Shown here one piece after another: positions 1-12,376 of a DNA stretch of 64,000 nucleotides (positions within the stretch are counted from its first letter, which is position 1; each line of letters begins with the position of its first letter). Below the pieces are notes generated by a model that saw only the letters and a program-made list of their open reading frames with translations, searched no databases and was not told the DNA's origin. Both the position numbers and the translations under genes were made by a program. Source of the stretch: an uncultured Myxococcales bacterium (GTDB taxonomy: Bacteria; Myxococcota_A; UBA9042); contig CAIYBN010000143.1 in assembly GCA_903924465.1 (NCBI GenBank), positions 1 to 64,000 of the forward strand, read 5' to 3'.

Positions 1-165
1 CGTTGTGACCGCGCCCGTTGTGACCGCACCCGTTGTGACCGCACCCGTTGTGACCGCGCCCGTTGTGACCGCACCCGTTGTGACCGCACCCGTTGTGACC
101 GCGCCCGTTGTGACCGCACCCGTTGTGACCGCACCCGTTGTGACCGCGCCCGTTGTGACCGCACC
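1..165. repeat. 15-bp tandem repeat (11 units) inside the RAYT gene
   Basis: Eleven head-to-tail copies of a 15-bp unit, CGTTGTGACCGC(A/G)CC. The only variable base runs G-A-A-G-A-A-G-A-A-G-A, so the true higher-order period is 45 bp, which implies growth by triplet-unit duplication. The unit length is a multiple of three; on the minus strand each copy adds GAVTT to the transposase without breaking the frame. The array continues to or past the window edge. Confidence 0.95.
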
Positions 166-552
166 CGGTTTGGAATCAGCGACAACATCCAATTCAACAC
201 CGGGTTCGCCGCACGGCGGGAAATGCGGTCGTGCATCGCGGTTCCCACCCGGCCCGACCGCGGGCGCAATGAATTGCGCCCCTACGAGGATGATGCCATG
301 AACGTGGTTCGGCATCACCACGGACCCATCGACGGCCACGCCCGGATGGAACGACGGAATCTGGTTCCACATCGCCTGCGCAATCCGCCCGGCAGCGTTC
401 AGCCGCATCGTGCCGTCCACAACCTCACCGAAGACACACACCCGGTCGTGCGCGCAGATGGTGACGAAATACGCCCCGTCGCCCGCATAGTCGAAACCAG
501 GCAATCGCACCGAACGGCGGCGCGGCCTGTCGCGGTCAAACGGTTGGGACAT
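1..552 (-). CDS. REP-associated tyrosine transposase (RAYT, Y1/IS200-like family), 3' part beyond window
   Basis: An open frame reads leftwards from ATG 552 to the window edge without a stop (184 codons seen). The N-terminus has RRRSVRLPGFDY then GAYFVTICAHDR, the typical start of RAYT proteins, and MPNHVHGII near residue 85 supplies the paired histidines of the HUH metal site. The catalytic Tyr would lie beyond the edge. RAYTs are single-copy relatives of IS200 transposases that act on REP palindromes. After the HUH motif the frame reads through a REP-like hairpin (residues about VGAQFIAP) and then into at least 11 copies of a five-residue unit, GAVTT. An in-frame ATG at 579 would add nine residues, but its GAGGA box touches the start; ATG 552 has GAGG about seven bases upstream. 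Family call is strong; whether the gene is still active cannot be told from this part. Confidence 0.8.
   Translation of the reverse strand, partial: MSQPFDRDRPRRRSVRLPGFDYAGDGAYFVTICAHDRVCVFGEVVDGTMRLNAAGRIAQAMWNQIPSFHPGVAVDGSVVMPNHVHGIILVGAQFIAPAVGPGGNRDARPHFPPCGEPGVELDVVADSKPGAVTTGAVTTGAVTTGAVTTGAVTTGAVTTGAVTTGAVTTGAVTTGAVTTGAVTT
262..281 (-). repeat. REP-like hairpin, copy inside RAYT coding sequence
   Basis: Perfect 8-bp inverted repeat GGGCGCAA / TTGCGCCC with a 4-base loop. Read on the minus strand with its left flank CCTCGTAG it matches the hairpin at 589-608 over about 30 bases except for one G-C pair that is A-T here. That is a paired change keeping the stem intact. It is translated as part of the transposase. 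Confidence 0.85.
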
Positions 553-588
553 CACGTCGCCTCGCATGTGCGTCGCCATTCCTCGTAG

Positions 589-608
589 GGGCGCGATTCA
601 TCGCGCCC
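589..608 (+). repeat. REP-like hairpin, copy just upstream of RAYT
   Basis: Perfect 8-bp stem GGGCGCGA / TCGCGCCC with loop TTCA, preceded by CCTCGTAG. It lies 37 bp upstream of the RAYT start and in opposite orientation to the copy inside the gene. Together they fit the REP-RAYT arrangement known in many bacteria. Confidence 0.85.
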
Positions 609-647
609 GGTTCGGCAGGACCGCGTGTGCAATGTCCAGGCACCACG

Positions 648-5078
<4,431 letters not shown>

Positions 5079-5223
5079 GCTACACACTCCGACCGAAGTT
5101 CGAGATCAAGCCTTCTTCATCCGCGGCGTGCCACCGGAGGTGCACGCTCGCGGATCCAGTCCGAAATGCAACAGGTCTGACCGGCAGAGTTTGGTATTGG
5201 ACATCGGTCGGCATGTTTAGACC

Positions 5224-6330
5224 TCAAAACCGCACGAGCAGTTGCAGGCTGGACGGCGTCGGCGCCACCGTGACGTGCGCATCGCCGGGATACGCGCGCC
5301 AGAGGAGCCACGCGCCGGTCGCGGTCGCCGCCAGACCCACGCCGCCGAGAATCTCACCAGCCAAGCGGCGATTGGCATCGGACGCCACACGCGCCTGCGC
5401 CTCGGAATAGCTGATGCCGTCAATCATCCCCGCCGCGTTCGGCGTCAGCTGCTTTTGCAGGTTGCCCTGATCGACTTGCGCCCACACCGCCAGCCCCAGA
5501 CCGGACAGTGCCACAGCCGCGCCCACGACCGTCGTCGTCCACGCGATCGCCCGCGCGCTGCCGTGATCCGGCGGGGAAGCCGATGACGGACTCGTCAGGA
5601 TCGCCGCCGGAAGCGGATCGGGCGCGACGTGCGCCACCGGCTGTTGCACCACCACCGGACTGACCGCCGCCACCGGCTTCACGGGCTCCACCGGCTTGAC
5701 CGCCGCCTTGTTGTCCAGCACCGCGAAACGCGCCTTGGCCTCCTCGCGATCGTGGACATCCGCCGGCGCATCGCGCAGGTAGCGCTCCAGCAGCGCCTTC
5801 GCCTCCGCTTTCTGCCCCGCCTGTTCGCGCACCATCGACTCGCGGTAGAGGAAATCCCAGCGCTGCGGCGCCATCTCAAACGCCGAGTGGAACAGCTGCG
5901 CCGCCAGCAGCGGATTGTCCATGCGCACCGCGCGCTCGGCGTCCGACGCCTTGATGTCCGCCTTGGCCGAGCGCACTTCCACCAGGTACTTGTTGGCATT
6001 GACCAGCCGCGTGCCCTTGCCGCCTTTCTTGATGTACTCCTGGTAGTGCAGTTGCGCCGCGTCCAGCTTGTTCGCCACGTGCTCCGCCCGCGCCGCGCCG
6101 TAGACGTAGTCGAGCGTTGCCGCGTCACTGGCATAAGCTTGCATGTAGAGCTGCGCCGCACGCTGGTGGTCGCCCTGCTCAAACGCAGCGGCAGCTTGAC
6201 GCGCCATGTTCTCGGCGGCTTTGACCGGATCCAGAGCCCAGGCCGGGACCACGGTCAGCAGCGCCGCGGCGAGCGCACCGCGCAAGATGGCGCGACGCCA
6301 ACAGGCTGAACGCAAGGACGGACGTACCAT
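5224..6330 (-). CDS. TPR-like protein with signal sequence and C-terminal membrane segments
   Basis: 368 aa. A hydrophobic N-terminus ending PAWA (about residue 32) looks like a signal peptide. Residues 35-205 contain helical TPR-like repeats (AAAAFEQGDHQRAAQLYMQA; LLERYLRDAP). A Pro/Val-rich linker follows (KPVEPVKPVAAV), then two hydrophobic stretches near 265-285 and 325-345. The layout is the same as in the protein at 45266-46324, so the two look like paralogues or a common architecture. ATG 6330 has GAGGA about five bases upstream. It lies downstream of the carboxylate-amine ligase gene on the same strand, 350 bp away, so probably has its own promoter. Function unknown; a periplasmic scaffold for protein contacts is an inference. 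Confidence 0.75.
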   Translation of the reverse strand: MVRPSLRSACWRRAILRGALAAALLTVVPAWALDPVKAAENMARQAAAAFEQGDHQRAAQLYMQAYASDAATLDYVYGAARAEHVANKLDAAQLHYQEYIKKGGKGTRLVNANKYLVEVRSAKADIKASDAERAVRMDNPLLAAQLFHSAFEMAPQRWDFLYRESMVREQAGQKAEAKALLERYLRDAPADVHDREEAKARFAVLDNKAAVKPVEPVKPVAAVSPVVVQQPVAHVAPDPLPAAILTSPSSASPPDHGSARAIAWTTTVVGAAVALSGLGLAVWAQVDQGNLQKQLTPNAAGMIDGISYSEAQARVASDANRRLAGEILGGVGLAATATGAWLLWRAYPGDAHVTVAPTPSSLQLLVRF

Positions 6331-6682
6331 GGTGTCCTCGGCAGGTCGCGACCCAAGAATGCGACGCTTGAAAGCGAGGCGGAGTGTCGCAGACGGAGAG
6401 GGCGCACGTCAAACCGCGGGCAGATTGGGCAGTTCAGCTTGATTCCGGCTGGTTGGCACGCGGTTTCGGGACGCGTACGGGCGGCCGTGCGCGGGCCGGC
6501 GACCGGAAGGTCGCAAAGCGCGCCCTGAGCTGGCCGAAGCGCGGCGCCGTGTGTCCCAACAAACGCAGGTGCGGACGGAAGCGTCACGAAACCTGATCAA
6601 ACAAGCCCAACATCGCAAAATCTGTCGGAAGCGGCGGGACACCGTCCACGGCCAGTCACCACAGCCAGAAACCGTCAAGCCG
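6331..6682. other. Intergenic region, about 350 bp, no gene seen
   Basis: No reading frame here has a plausible start plus recognisable protein. A short perfect hairpin with a GGAA loop sits at 6499-6514 without a following T-run, so I do not call it a terminator. The stretch around 6585-6620 is the least GC-rich part and may hold the upstream signals of the minus-strand gene that ends at 5224. Confidence 0.5.
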
Positions 6683-7789
6683 TCACAGGACGCCCTGCAT
6701 CGTCTCGGCGAGAATCGAGTCAACGACCGCCTTCAAGTCGCCGCCAGTGCGCTCAAACACCTCCAGCTGGCGATCCGCCGACGTGCCGTGCTTGACGATG
6801 TTCAGAATGTGTTCCACTTCCGCGCGCGAGCCGAGCTCGTCCAGCACTTCATCGACGAATTCAATCAGCTGCTCGGCCAAGTCCACGAATGGAATCTCTT
6901 TCTTCTTGCCCCAGTCGATCAGCTTGCCCTTGACGCCATAACGCGCCGCACGCCATTTGTTCTCCTCGAGCATGCCAACCCGGTACGGATTGAACGAGAG
7001 GTTTGCCTTGCGCAGGCGAATCATCTTGGCGCAAATCGCCTGGACCAGCGCGGCGATGGAGACGACGTCGTCGACCAGCGTTGGCAAGTCGCAAATGCGG
7101 AATTCCAGCGTCGAATAGGTCGGATGTGGACGCAGGTCCCACCACACGCGGCGGCCGTTGTCGATGCAGCCGGTTTCCACGAGCGTGTTGATGAAATTCT
7201 CAAACTCGACGTAGGAATGGAACCGCTCGGGGATGCCGGTGCGCGGCAGGCGCTTGAAGACCAACGTGCGCGCGGACGCCATGCCGGTCTTGCGGCCGTT
7301 GAAGAACGGCGAGCTCGTCGAGAGCGCGAGCAGGTGCGGCAGGAAGTAGCGCGCCTGGTTGTAGACGTCGATCGCCAGATCCTTGTCCGTGATGCCCACG
7401 TGCACGTGCAGGCCGAAAATCAGGTTGCCGCGCGCCGCGTCCTGCATCTCTTCGACGCTTTGGATGTAGCGCTCTTTGTCGCTGATATCCTGATGTTCCC
7501 ACAGGGAAAACGGGTGTGTCGATGCGGCAGCGATCTTCACGCCAACGCGTTCGGCAATCAGCGCGGCCTGGCGGCGATTCTTGACCACGTCGCGGCGAAC
7601 TGCTTGAACGTCCTCGCAAATACCGGTCGCCACTTCCACGACCGACTGGTGCAACTCCGGCTGCAGCGTGATGTCGTCCAGGTGCGTCTGCGACTCGATC
7701 ATCTCCGAGATGACGTTCTTCAGCTCCCGCGTTTCCGGGTCAATGATCTGGAATTCTTCTTCTACGCCCAAGGTCAAATCGCGCGACAT
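6683..7789 (-). CDS. Carboxylate-amine ligase, GCS2 / YbdK family
   Basis: 368 aa. The N-terminus LTLGVEEEFQIID carries the GVEEE signature of the glutamate-cysteine ligase type 2 (GCS2) family, and later TLEFRICDLPT and MLEENKWRAARYG match the active-site and C-terminal motifs of YbdK-type carboxylate-amine ligases. The family joins a carboxylate (often glutamate) to an amine at the cost of ATP; the exact substrates here are unknown and no glutathione synthetase is adjacent. ATG 7789 is preceded by GGAGGT at a good distance; the in-frame GTG five codons earlier would put this Shine-Dalgarno inside the gene, so ATG is chosen. Confidence 0.85.
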   Translation of the reverse strand: MSRDLTLGVEEEFQIIDPETRELKNVISEMIESQTHLDDITLQPELHQSVVEVATGICEDVQAVRRDVVKNRRQAALIAERVGVKIAAASTHPFSLWEHQDISDKERYIQSVEEMQDAARGNLIFGLHVHVGITDKDLAIDVYNQARYFLPHLLALSTSSPFFNGRKTGMASARTLVFKRLPRTGIPERFHSYVEFENFINTLVETGCIDNGRRVWWDLRPHPTYSTLEFRICDLPTLVDDVVSIAALVQAICAKMIRLRKANLSFNPYRVGMLEENKWRAARYGVKGKLIDWGKKKEIPFVDLAEQLIEFVDEVLDELGSRAEVEHILNIVKHGTSADRQLEVFERTGGDLKAVVDSILAETMQGVL

Positions 7790-7869
7790 CGTACCTCCGC
7801 TCACTCACGCCCCGGCTTGGGCGGCGTGGAGCGTAACTGGGATTATCGGTCGGTCAAGGTGCAGATTTT

Positions 7870-7930
7870 GCCAAGATTCGCGAACAAGTCCCCCGCGACC
7901 AGCGATTCTGGATGCAGTTCAAGGAGCTAG
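7870..7930 (+). repeat. Partial copy of the left flank of the 12.2-kb dispersed element
   Basis: CCAAGATTC and then GATTCTGGATGCAGTTCAAGG align with CCAAGATTC and GATTTCGGATGCGATTCAAGG at about 12153-12206 with the same spacing. The hairpin part is missing. It lies in the gap between the ligase-family gene and the helicase gene. Confidence 0.35.
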
Positions 7931-7961
7931 CGGAAAATGCGCCAGAAGCGATGGGCGCGGG

Positions 7962-9278
7962 CTAGCGACGGCGCTTCTTGCCCTTGGCCGGTCCGCCAAG
8001 TTTGCCCTGGGCCCGCTGGGTTTCACGAAACGACGGGCTCAGATCTTCCAGCATCTGCTCCGGCGTCGGCAGCTCCGAAGGAATCTTCATGCCGATGTAT
8101 TTCTCCACCGGCGCGAGCTTCTCCACGAGTCCTTCGTCGGCCAAGGTGACCGCTTTGCCCTTGTTGCCCGCGCGACCAGTCCGGCCGATGCGGTGCACAT
8201 AGTCCTCGGCGTCGAGCGGAATGTCGTAGTTGACGACCAAATCGACATCGTCCACATGCAGCCCGCGCGCCGCGACATCCGTCGCCACCAGCACTTCCAC
8301 TTTGCCCTCGCGGAATTCCTCCACCAGGCGCAAACGCTTCTTCTGCGGAATGTCGCCGGACATGTACGCCGACTGCCAGCCGTTGTGGAACAGCTTGAAT
8401 TCCAGCCATTCTCCGGCGCGCTTCGTGTTCACAAACACCAGCGCCCGTTTCGGCTTCTGGTCCTCCAGCAGCCACAGCAGCAGCGGCAGCTTGTCGCGCT
8501 CCAGCACGTGGTACAGCAATTGCTCGATGGTCTTGGACGTAATTTGCTCAGGCTCAATCCGTACTTCCACGACTTCATGCATGTACCGCGCGGCCAGCCG
8601 CATCACGTCGTAGCTGAGCGTCGCGGAGAACAGCAGCGTCTGCCGTTCGCGGGCGCAGTGACTCAAAATGAACTGGATGTCCGCGACAAAGCCCATGTCA
8701 AACATGCGATCCGCTTCGTCGATGACCACGACCTGCACATGGCGCAGATCCAGCATCTTGCGACGCATGTAGTCCATCATCCGGCCCGGCGTACCGACGA
8801 CGATGTCGACCTGGCCTTCCAGTACTTTCGCCTGCTTTTCCCAATCCATGCCGCCAAAAACCGCGACGGTGTTGAAATCGCAGTAGCGGCCCAGGTCTTC
8901 CGCATCGCTGGCGATCTGAATCGCCAATTCGCGGGTCGGCGCAATCACCACGGCGCGCGGTGCGGTGTCGTGATCGCGATCGGTCTCCAGCAGTTCCTTG
9001 AAGATCGTCAGCAGGAACGCCGCGGTCTTGCCGGTACCCGTCTGGGCCTGCCCCGCCACGTCGTGGCCTTGCAGCGCGTGCGGCAGCGCCTTGGCCTGAA
9101 CCGGCGTGCAGTAGATGAAGCCCATGTCCGCCAAACCACGCTGCAATTCTTCGGGCAGCGGCATGTCGGCAAAGAGGACGTCGGTCTGCGGCACGTAGCG
9201 CGCGTTGAGGGTCACGACCGGCTTGGCGTCCAGTTCTTCAGGCGTTTGCGGGTCAATCGGGGCTTGGTACTCGGTCAT
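7962..9278 (-). CDS. DEAD-box ATP-dependent RNA helicase (RhlB-like)
   Basis: 438 aa. All helicase core motifs are visible: Q-motif region YCTPVQAKALP, Walker A AQTGTGKT, PTRELA, DEADRMFDMGF, SAT, the RecA-2 motif ATDVAARGLHVDD and HRIGRTGRAG. The phrase GHDVAGQAQTGTGKTAAFLL and the short basic C-tail (KGKKRRR) are closest to the RhlB type, which unwinds RNA, in some bacteria within the degradosome. No degradosome partner is nearby. ATG 9278 has only a weak ribosome-binding site. Confidence 0.92.
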   Translation of the reverse strand: MTEYQAPIDPQTPEELDAKPVVTLNARYVPQTDVLFADMPLPEELQRGLADMGFIYCTPVQAKALPHALQGHDVAGQAQTGTGKTAAFLLTIFKELLETDRDHDTAPRAVVIAPTRELAIQIASDAEDLGRYCDFNTVAVFGGMDWEKQAKVLEGQVDIVVGTPGRMMDYMRRKMLDLRHVQVVVIDEADRMFDMGFVADIQFILSHCARERQTLLFSATLSYDVMRLAARYMHEVVEVRIEPEQITSKTIEQLLYHVLERDKLPLLLWLLEDQKPKRALVFVNTKRAGEWLEFKLFHNGWQSAYMSGDIPQKKRLRLVEEFREGKVEVLVATDVAARGLHVDDVDLVVNYDIPLDAEDYVHRIGRTGRAGNKGKAVTLADEGLVEKLAPVEKYIGMKIPSELPTPEQMLEDLSPSFRETQRAQGKLGGPAKGKKRRR

Positions 9279-9354
9279 GTCGTTCAGTTCCGTAATGTGC
9301 GACGTTGCGTCATGCTGGACACCGTGACGTCGAACGGTGGGCGGGGAAAGTCTC

Positions 9355-9431
9355 TGGCGTCCCCGGCGCGATTCGAACGCGCGGCCTTTCGCTTAGGAGG
9401 CGAACGCTCTATCCTACTGAGCTACGGGGAC
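9355..9431 (-). tRNA. tRNA-Arg, anticodon CCT
   Basis: The minus strand folds into a full cloverleaf of 77 nt. Acceptor stem GTCCCCG / CGGGGAC, D arm GCTC/GAGC, anticodon stem TTCGC/GCGAA around loop CTCCTAA (anticodon CCT, reads AGG), T arm GCGCG/CGCGC around TTCGAAT, discriminator G and an encoded CCA end. Confidence 0.97.
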
Positions 9432-9517
9432 GCGGCTCGGTCCGGATGCGGAAACCGGGAGTCTCGCGGTCCGAACGCGCGCAAGGTAACAGGCTATCCC
9501 TACTCGTACAAGTCGCG

Positions 9518-11578
9518 ATGATGCCGTCCAATCCTCCACAGCCCCACGAATGGACGACGGCGCGGCTTGCCGAAGAGATTCTGCGCCACAATCGCCTCTA
9601 TTTTGCCGAGGCCGCTCCGGAAATTTCCGACGCCGATTTTGACGGGCTCGTTGCGGAACTGCGCAAGCGCGAACCGAATCATCCCGTGCTGCGGCAAGTC
9701 GGCGCGCCGTCGATCTCGGGCGAAAGCGACAAGGTCACCCACAAACGGCCGATGCTGTCGCTCGAAAAATGCAACACGCAGGACGAGTTCAACGCCTGGC
9801 TTCGCGGCGTTTGCGCGACATTGACCGGCAAGGCGAACAACCTGAAATCGCTGGCTCAGGAGGAAGTGGACGCTTGGGCGGCTGCATCACCGCTGGCCTG
9901 GCTGGTGCTGACGCCGAAGATCGACGGTTTGGCGTGCGCAATCCACTACGACGCCGACGGCAAGTTGAAGTTGGCAGCGACGCGGGGCGACGGCGAAGTC
10001 GGTGAAAATGTGACGCATTCGCTGCGCAGGGTCGGCGGCGTGCCGACGGAACTGCGGGACGGCCTGTTCTGGCCGCACGGCGAGCTGGAGGTGCGCGGTG
10101 AAGTCTACCTGCCGTTGTCCGCGTTCCAAAACGTTGCGGATCAGTTCGCAAATCCCCGCAATCTCGCCGCTGGCGTGTTGAAAGCGAAGGACAATCCGGC
10201 GATCGCGCCCGACCAACTGCGCTTCTTCGCCTATGATGTCCTCGGACCGAATTTGCCGAGTGAATCCGAAAAGCTGAAGTTCGTTTCGCGTCTGGGCTTC
10301 ACCCCCGCGCCCCACGTTCGGATCCGACCGACGCAAGCGCACGCGACGTTTCAGCAATGGGTCGATCGCCGAGCGAACGAGGATTTCGAGGCGGATGGCG
10401 TCGTCCTGAAGCTCGACGATGCGACGCTGGCGCAGCGGCTGGGTCTCACCGCACATCATCCCCGCAACGCGATTGCCTGGAAATTCAGTGCGGAAAGTGG
10501 CCTGACGACACTGACGGATGTCGAGTGGTCCGTGGCGCGTACTGGGACGATCACGCCCGTTGCGATTGTCGAACCGGTGCAGTTGTCCGGCGCGGCGGTG
10601 ACGCGGGCTACGCTTCACAACCTGAGCAATCTGAGGCGTTTGGCGTTGAAGATCGGCGACTGCGTCGAGTTGGTCCGACGCGGCGGCGTCATTCCGCACG
10701 TGGAGAATACGCGGGGTGGCGGATTTGCGCTGGTCGAGCCGCCGACGGAATGTCCCAGTTGCGGGCAGCCAACGCGAATCGACGAGACCTTGAACAAAGC
10801 TACTGGAAAAACGACGGAATTGCTGGTTTGCACCGCTCCGGACCAGTGCATTGTGGCCCGACGTCGTCAGGTGGTGCACTTCTGCGCGACGCTGGAGTTG
10901 GATGGCTTTGGCGAGAAGGTCATTGACACCTTGCTGGGCGCCGGGCTGCTCACGGACACGGCGGACCTGTACACGTTGCAAGTCGGCGACCTGCAGGAAC
11001 TGCCGCGGATGGGCAAGATTCTGGCGCAAAAGCTGGTGAGCGAAGCGGCGCGCGCGCGTGTCGTGGATCTGACGCTGTTCCTGCGGGCGCTGGGCATCGA
11101 GACGCTCGGCAAGCACGCGGCGACGCTGCTGGCTAATCGCTGGACTCTGGAGGAGTTGCGCGGCAAACGTGCGGAGGAAATCGCGGAACTTCATTCGCTC
11201 GGCGATGTGTCCGCGCAACAAATCGTCGCTGGGTTGGCCAAGTTGGCGCCGCTCATCGACCGCCTGCTGACGCACGTCCGTTTGGAGCGGCACACGGCGC
11301 ACGTCGGGGAAGGACCGCTGGTCGGGCAGATTGTGGTGTTCACTGGGACGCTGACGCGGATGAAGCGGTCGGATGCGCAGGCGCGCGTGGTGAAGCTGGG
11401 CGGGCTGGCGGGCGATACGGTGACGGCGGAGACGACGACGCTGGTCGTTGGTTCGGATGAGATGGCGGCAACCACGCCGTCGTCCAAGCTCAAGAAGGCG
11501 AGGAAGCTCCAGCAAGCGGGCGGGACGATTGAAATCCTCGGCGAAGACGCGTTCTGGACGCGACTGGAGACAACGTGA
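9518..11578 (+). CDS. ligA: NAD-dependent DNA ligase
   Basis: 686 aa, the usual LigA length (about 670). It seals nicks in replication and repair using NAD+. Visible parts: domain Ia (NRLYFAEAAPEISDADFDGL), the adenylation lysine in TPKIDG, the TRGDGEVGENVTHS nucleotide-binding motif, an OB-fold region, a four-Cys zinc finger beginning CPSCGQ (about residue 413), helix-hairpin-helix repeats (GFGEKVIDTLLGAGLL) and a C-terminal BRCT domain (VVFTGTLTRMKRSDAQ). Two adjacent ATGs at 9518 and 9521 are possible starts; neither has a clear Shine-Dalgarno. The frame stays open further upstream but runs antisense through the tRNA, which rules out an earlier start. The stop overlaps the next gene by 4 bp. 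Confidence 0.95.
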   Translation: MMPSNPPQPHEWTTARLAEEILRHNRLYFAEAAPEISDADFDGLVAELRKREPNHPVLRQVGAPSISGESDKVTHKRPMLSLEKCNTQDEFNAWLRGVCATLTGKANNLKSLAQEEVDAWAAASPLAWLVLTPKIDGLACAIHYDADGKLKLAATRGDGEVGENVTHSLRRVGGVPTELRDGLFWPHGELEVRGEVYLPLSAFQNVADQFANPRNLAAGVLKAKDNPAIAPDQLRFFAYDVLGPNLPSESEKLKFVSRLGFTPAPHVRIRPTQAHATFQQWVDRRANEDFEADGVVLKLDDATLAQRLGLTAHHPRNAIAWKFSAESGLTTLTDVEWSVARTGTITPVAIVEPVQLSGAAVTRATLHNLSNLRRLALKIGDCVELVRRGGVIPHVENTRGGGFALVEPPTECPSCGQPTRIDETLNKATGKTTELLVCTAPDQCIVARRRQVVHFCATLELDGFGEKVIDTLLGAGLLTDTADLYTLQVGDLQELPRMGKILAQKLVSEAARARVVDLTLFLRALGIETLGKHAATLLANRWTLEELRGKRAEEIAELHSLGDVSAQQIVAGLAKLAPLIDRLLTHVRLERHTAHVGEGPLVGQIVVFTGTLTRMKRSDAQARVVKLGGLAGDTVTAETTTLVVGSDEMAATTPSSKLKKARKLQQAGGTIEILGEDAFWTRLETT

Positions 11579-12084
11579 CGCGCGCCCTTCTCGCCGCATG
11601 TGCCGTTGTCCTGTTTGCGGGCACCCCGTCCGCCTTCGCCACCCAAGGCGAACAGGAAATCTCGCTTGGCGCCGCCGGTGGCGCGGCGCTTGCTGGTCCC
11701 TGGGCCGGCGTCGATGCGCGTTGGCTCTACGACCTGACGGACTTTTGGGCCATCGGTGCTGGCTTTCACGACCGCTTCCTGTGGTCAGCGTTGCCGGCTG
11801 GCCGCCAGGCTGCGACGTTCGAAGCCCGCTTTGTCGTCGACGCGCTGCAGTGGATCCCGTCCATCGGCGGCGGCATCGGCGGCGCCATCGGCCACAATCT
11901 CGCGCCGACTTTTGTGCCCTGGGCGCACCTCGACGTCGGCGCCGACTATCGACCGACGCGCAAGTGGGGTATCGGCGTGCGCCTCGGCGCGGAGGGACAA
12001 ATCGACGGCGGCACTTTCTACAGCTGGGTCGGCGGCGTGTACTGGAATTGGTACGGCGGCAGCGGCATCGGCTTGGACCTGTAG
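11575..12084 (+). CDS. Small secreted protein, probably outer-membrane beta-barrel
   Basis: 169 aa starting at a GTG that overlaps the ligA stop, so translationally coupled. The signal peptide ends near PSAFA. The mature part is rich in Gly and aromatic residues in alternating patterns (VDARWLYDLTDFWAIGAGFHD; WGIGVRLGAEG; WNWYGGSGIGLDL), which fits a small eight-strand barrel. I do not recognise a named family. Confidence 0.6.
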   Translation: MTRALLAACAVVLFAGTPSAFATQGEQEISLGAAGGAALAGPWAGVDARWLYDLTDFWAIGAGFHDRFLWSALPAGRQAATFEARFVVDALQWIPSIGGGIGGAIGHNLAPTFVPWAHLDVGADYRPTRKWGIGVRLGAEGQIDGGTFYSWVGGVYWNWYGGSGIGLDL

Positions 12085-12149
12085 ACATGCCTGTCCCGTT
12101 CGGAGATCAAATCCGCGCACGTGGTGGGCACCTTGAGGCGACTGGCCAG

Positions 12150-12300
12150 ACCAAGATTCACCATCGATTCTTCCGCGGACGCCGATTTCGGATGCGATTC
12201 AAGGCGCAAGGAGGCGCCGGCCCGAAGGCGACCTCGACGGTCGATGAGGGCCGGCGCCGACGCCGCAACGCAGAAGCGCGCCGAAAGCGGTGGATCGCGG
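12150..12300 (+). repeat. Dispersed palindromic element (non-coding)
   Basis: Fills most of the 292-bp gap between two plus-strand genes. An 11-bp perfect inverted repeat GGCGCCGGCCC / GGGCCGGCGCC at 12213-12223 and 12248-12258 encloses a second 5-bp stem (12229-12233 with 12239-12243). The flanks, AAGGCGCAAGGAGG before and GACGCCGCAACGCAGAAGCG after, look like the ends of a known kind of interspersed bacterial repeat. A partial match to its left flank occurs at about 7870-7930. The exact ends are uncertain. Confidence 0.55.
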
Positions 12301-12376
12301 CAGACCACCACGCTTGACGCCGCCACCGGTTTCACCGCATACACAGACACGACCGCTGTGACTTGCGGATAGACCG

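Noticed and set aside
1..165. CRISPR array
   Set aside because: Units are contiguous without spacers and only 15 bp long; it is an in-frame minisatellite.
6499..6514. Rho-independent terminator
   Set aside because: A hairpin is present but no T-run follows on either strand.
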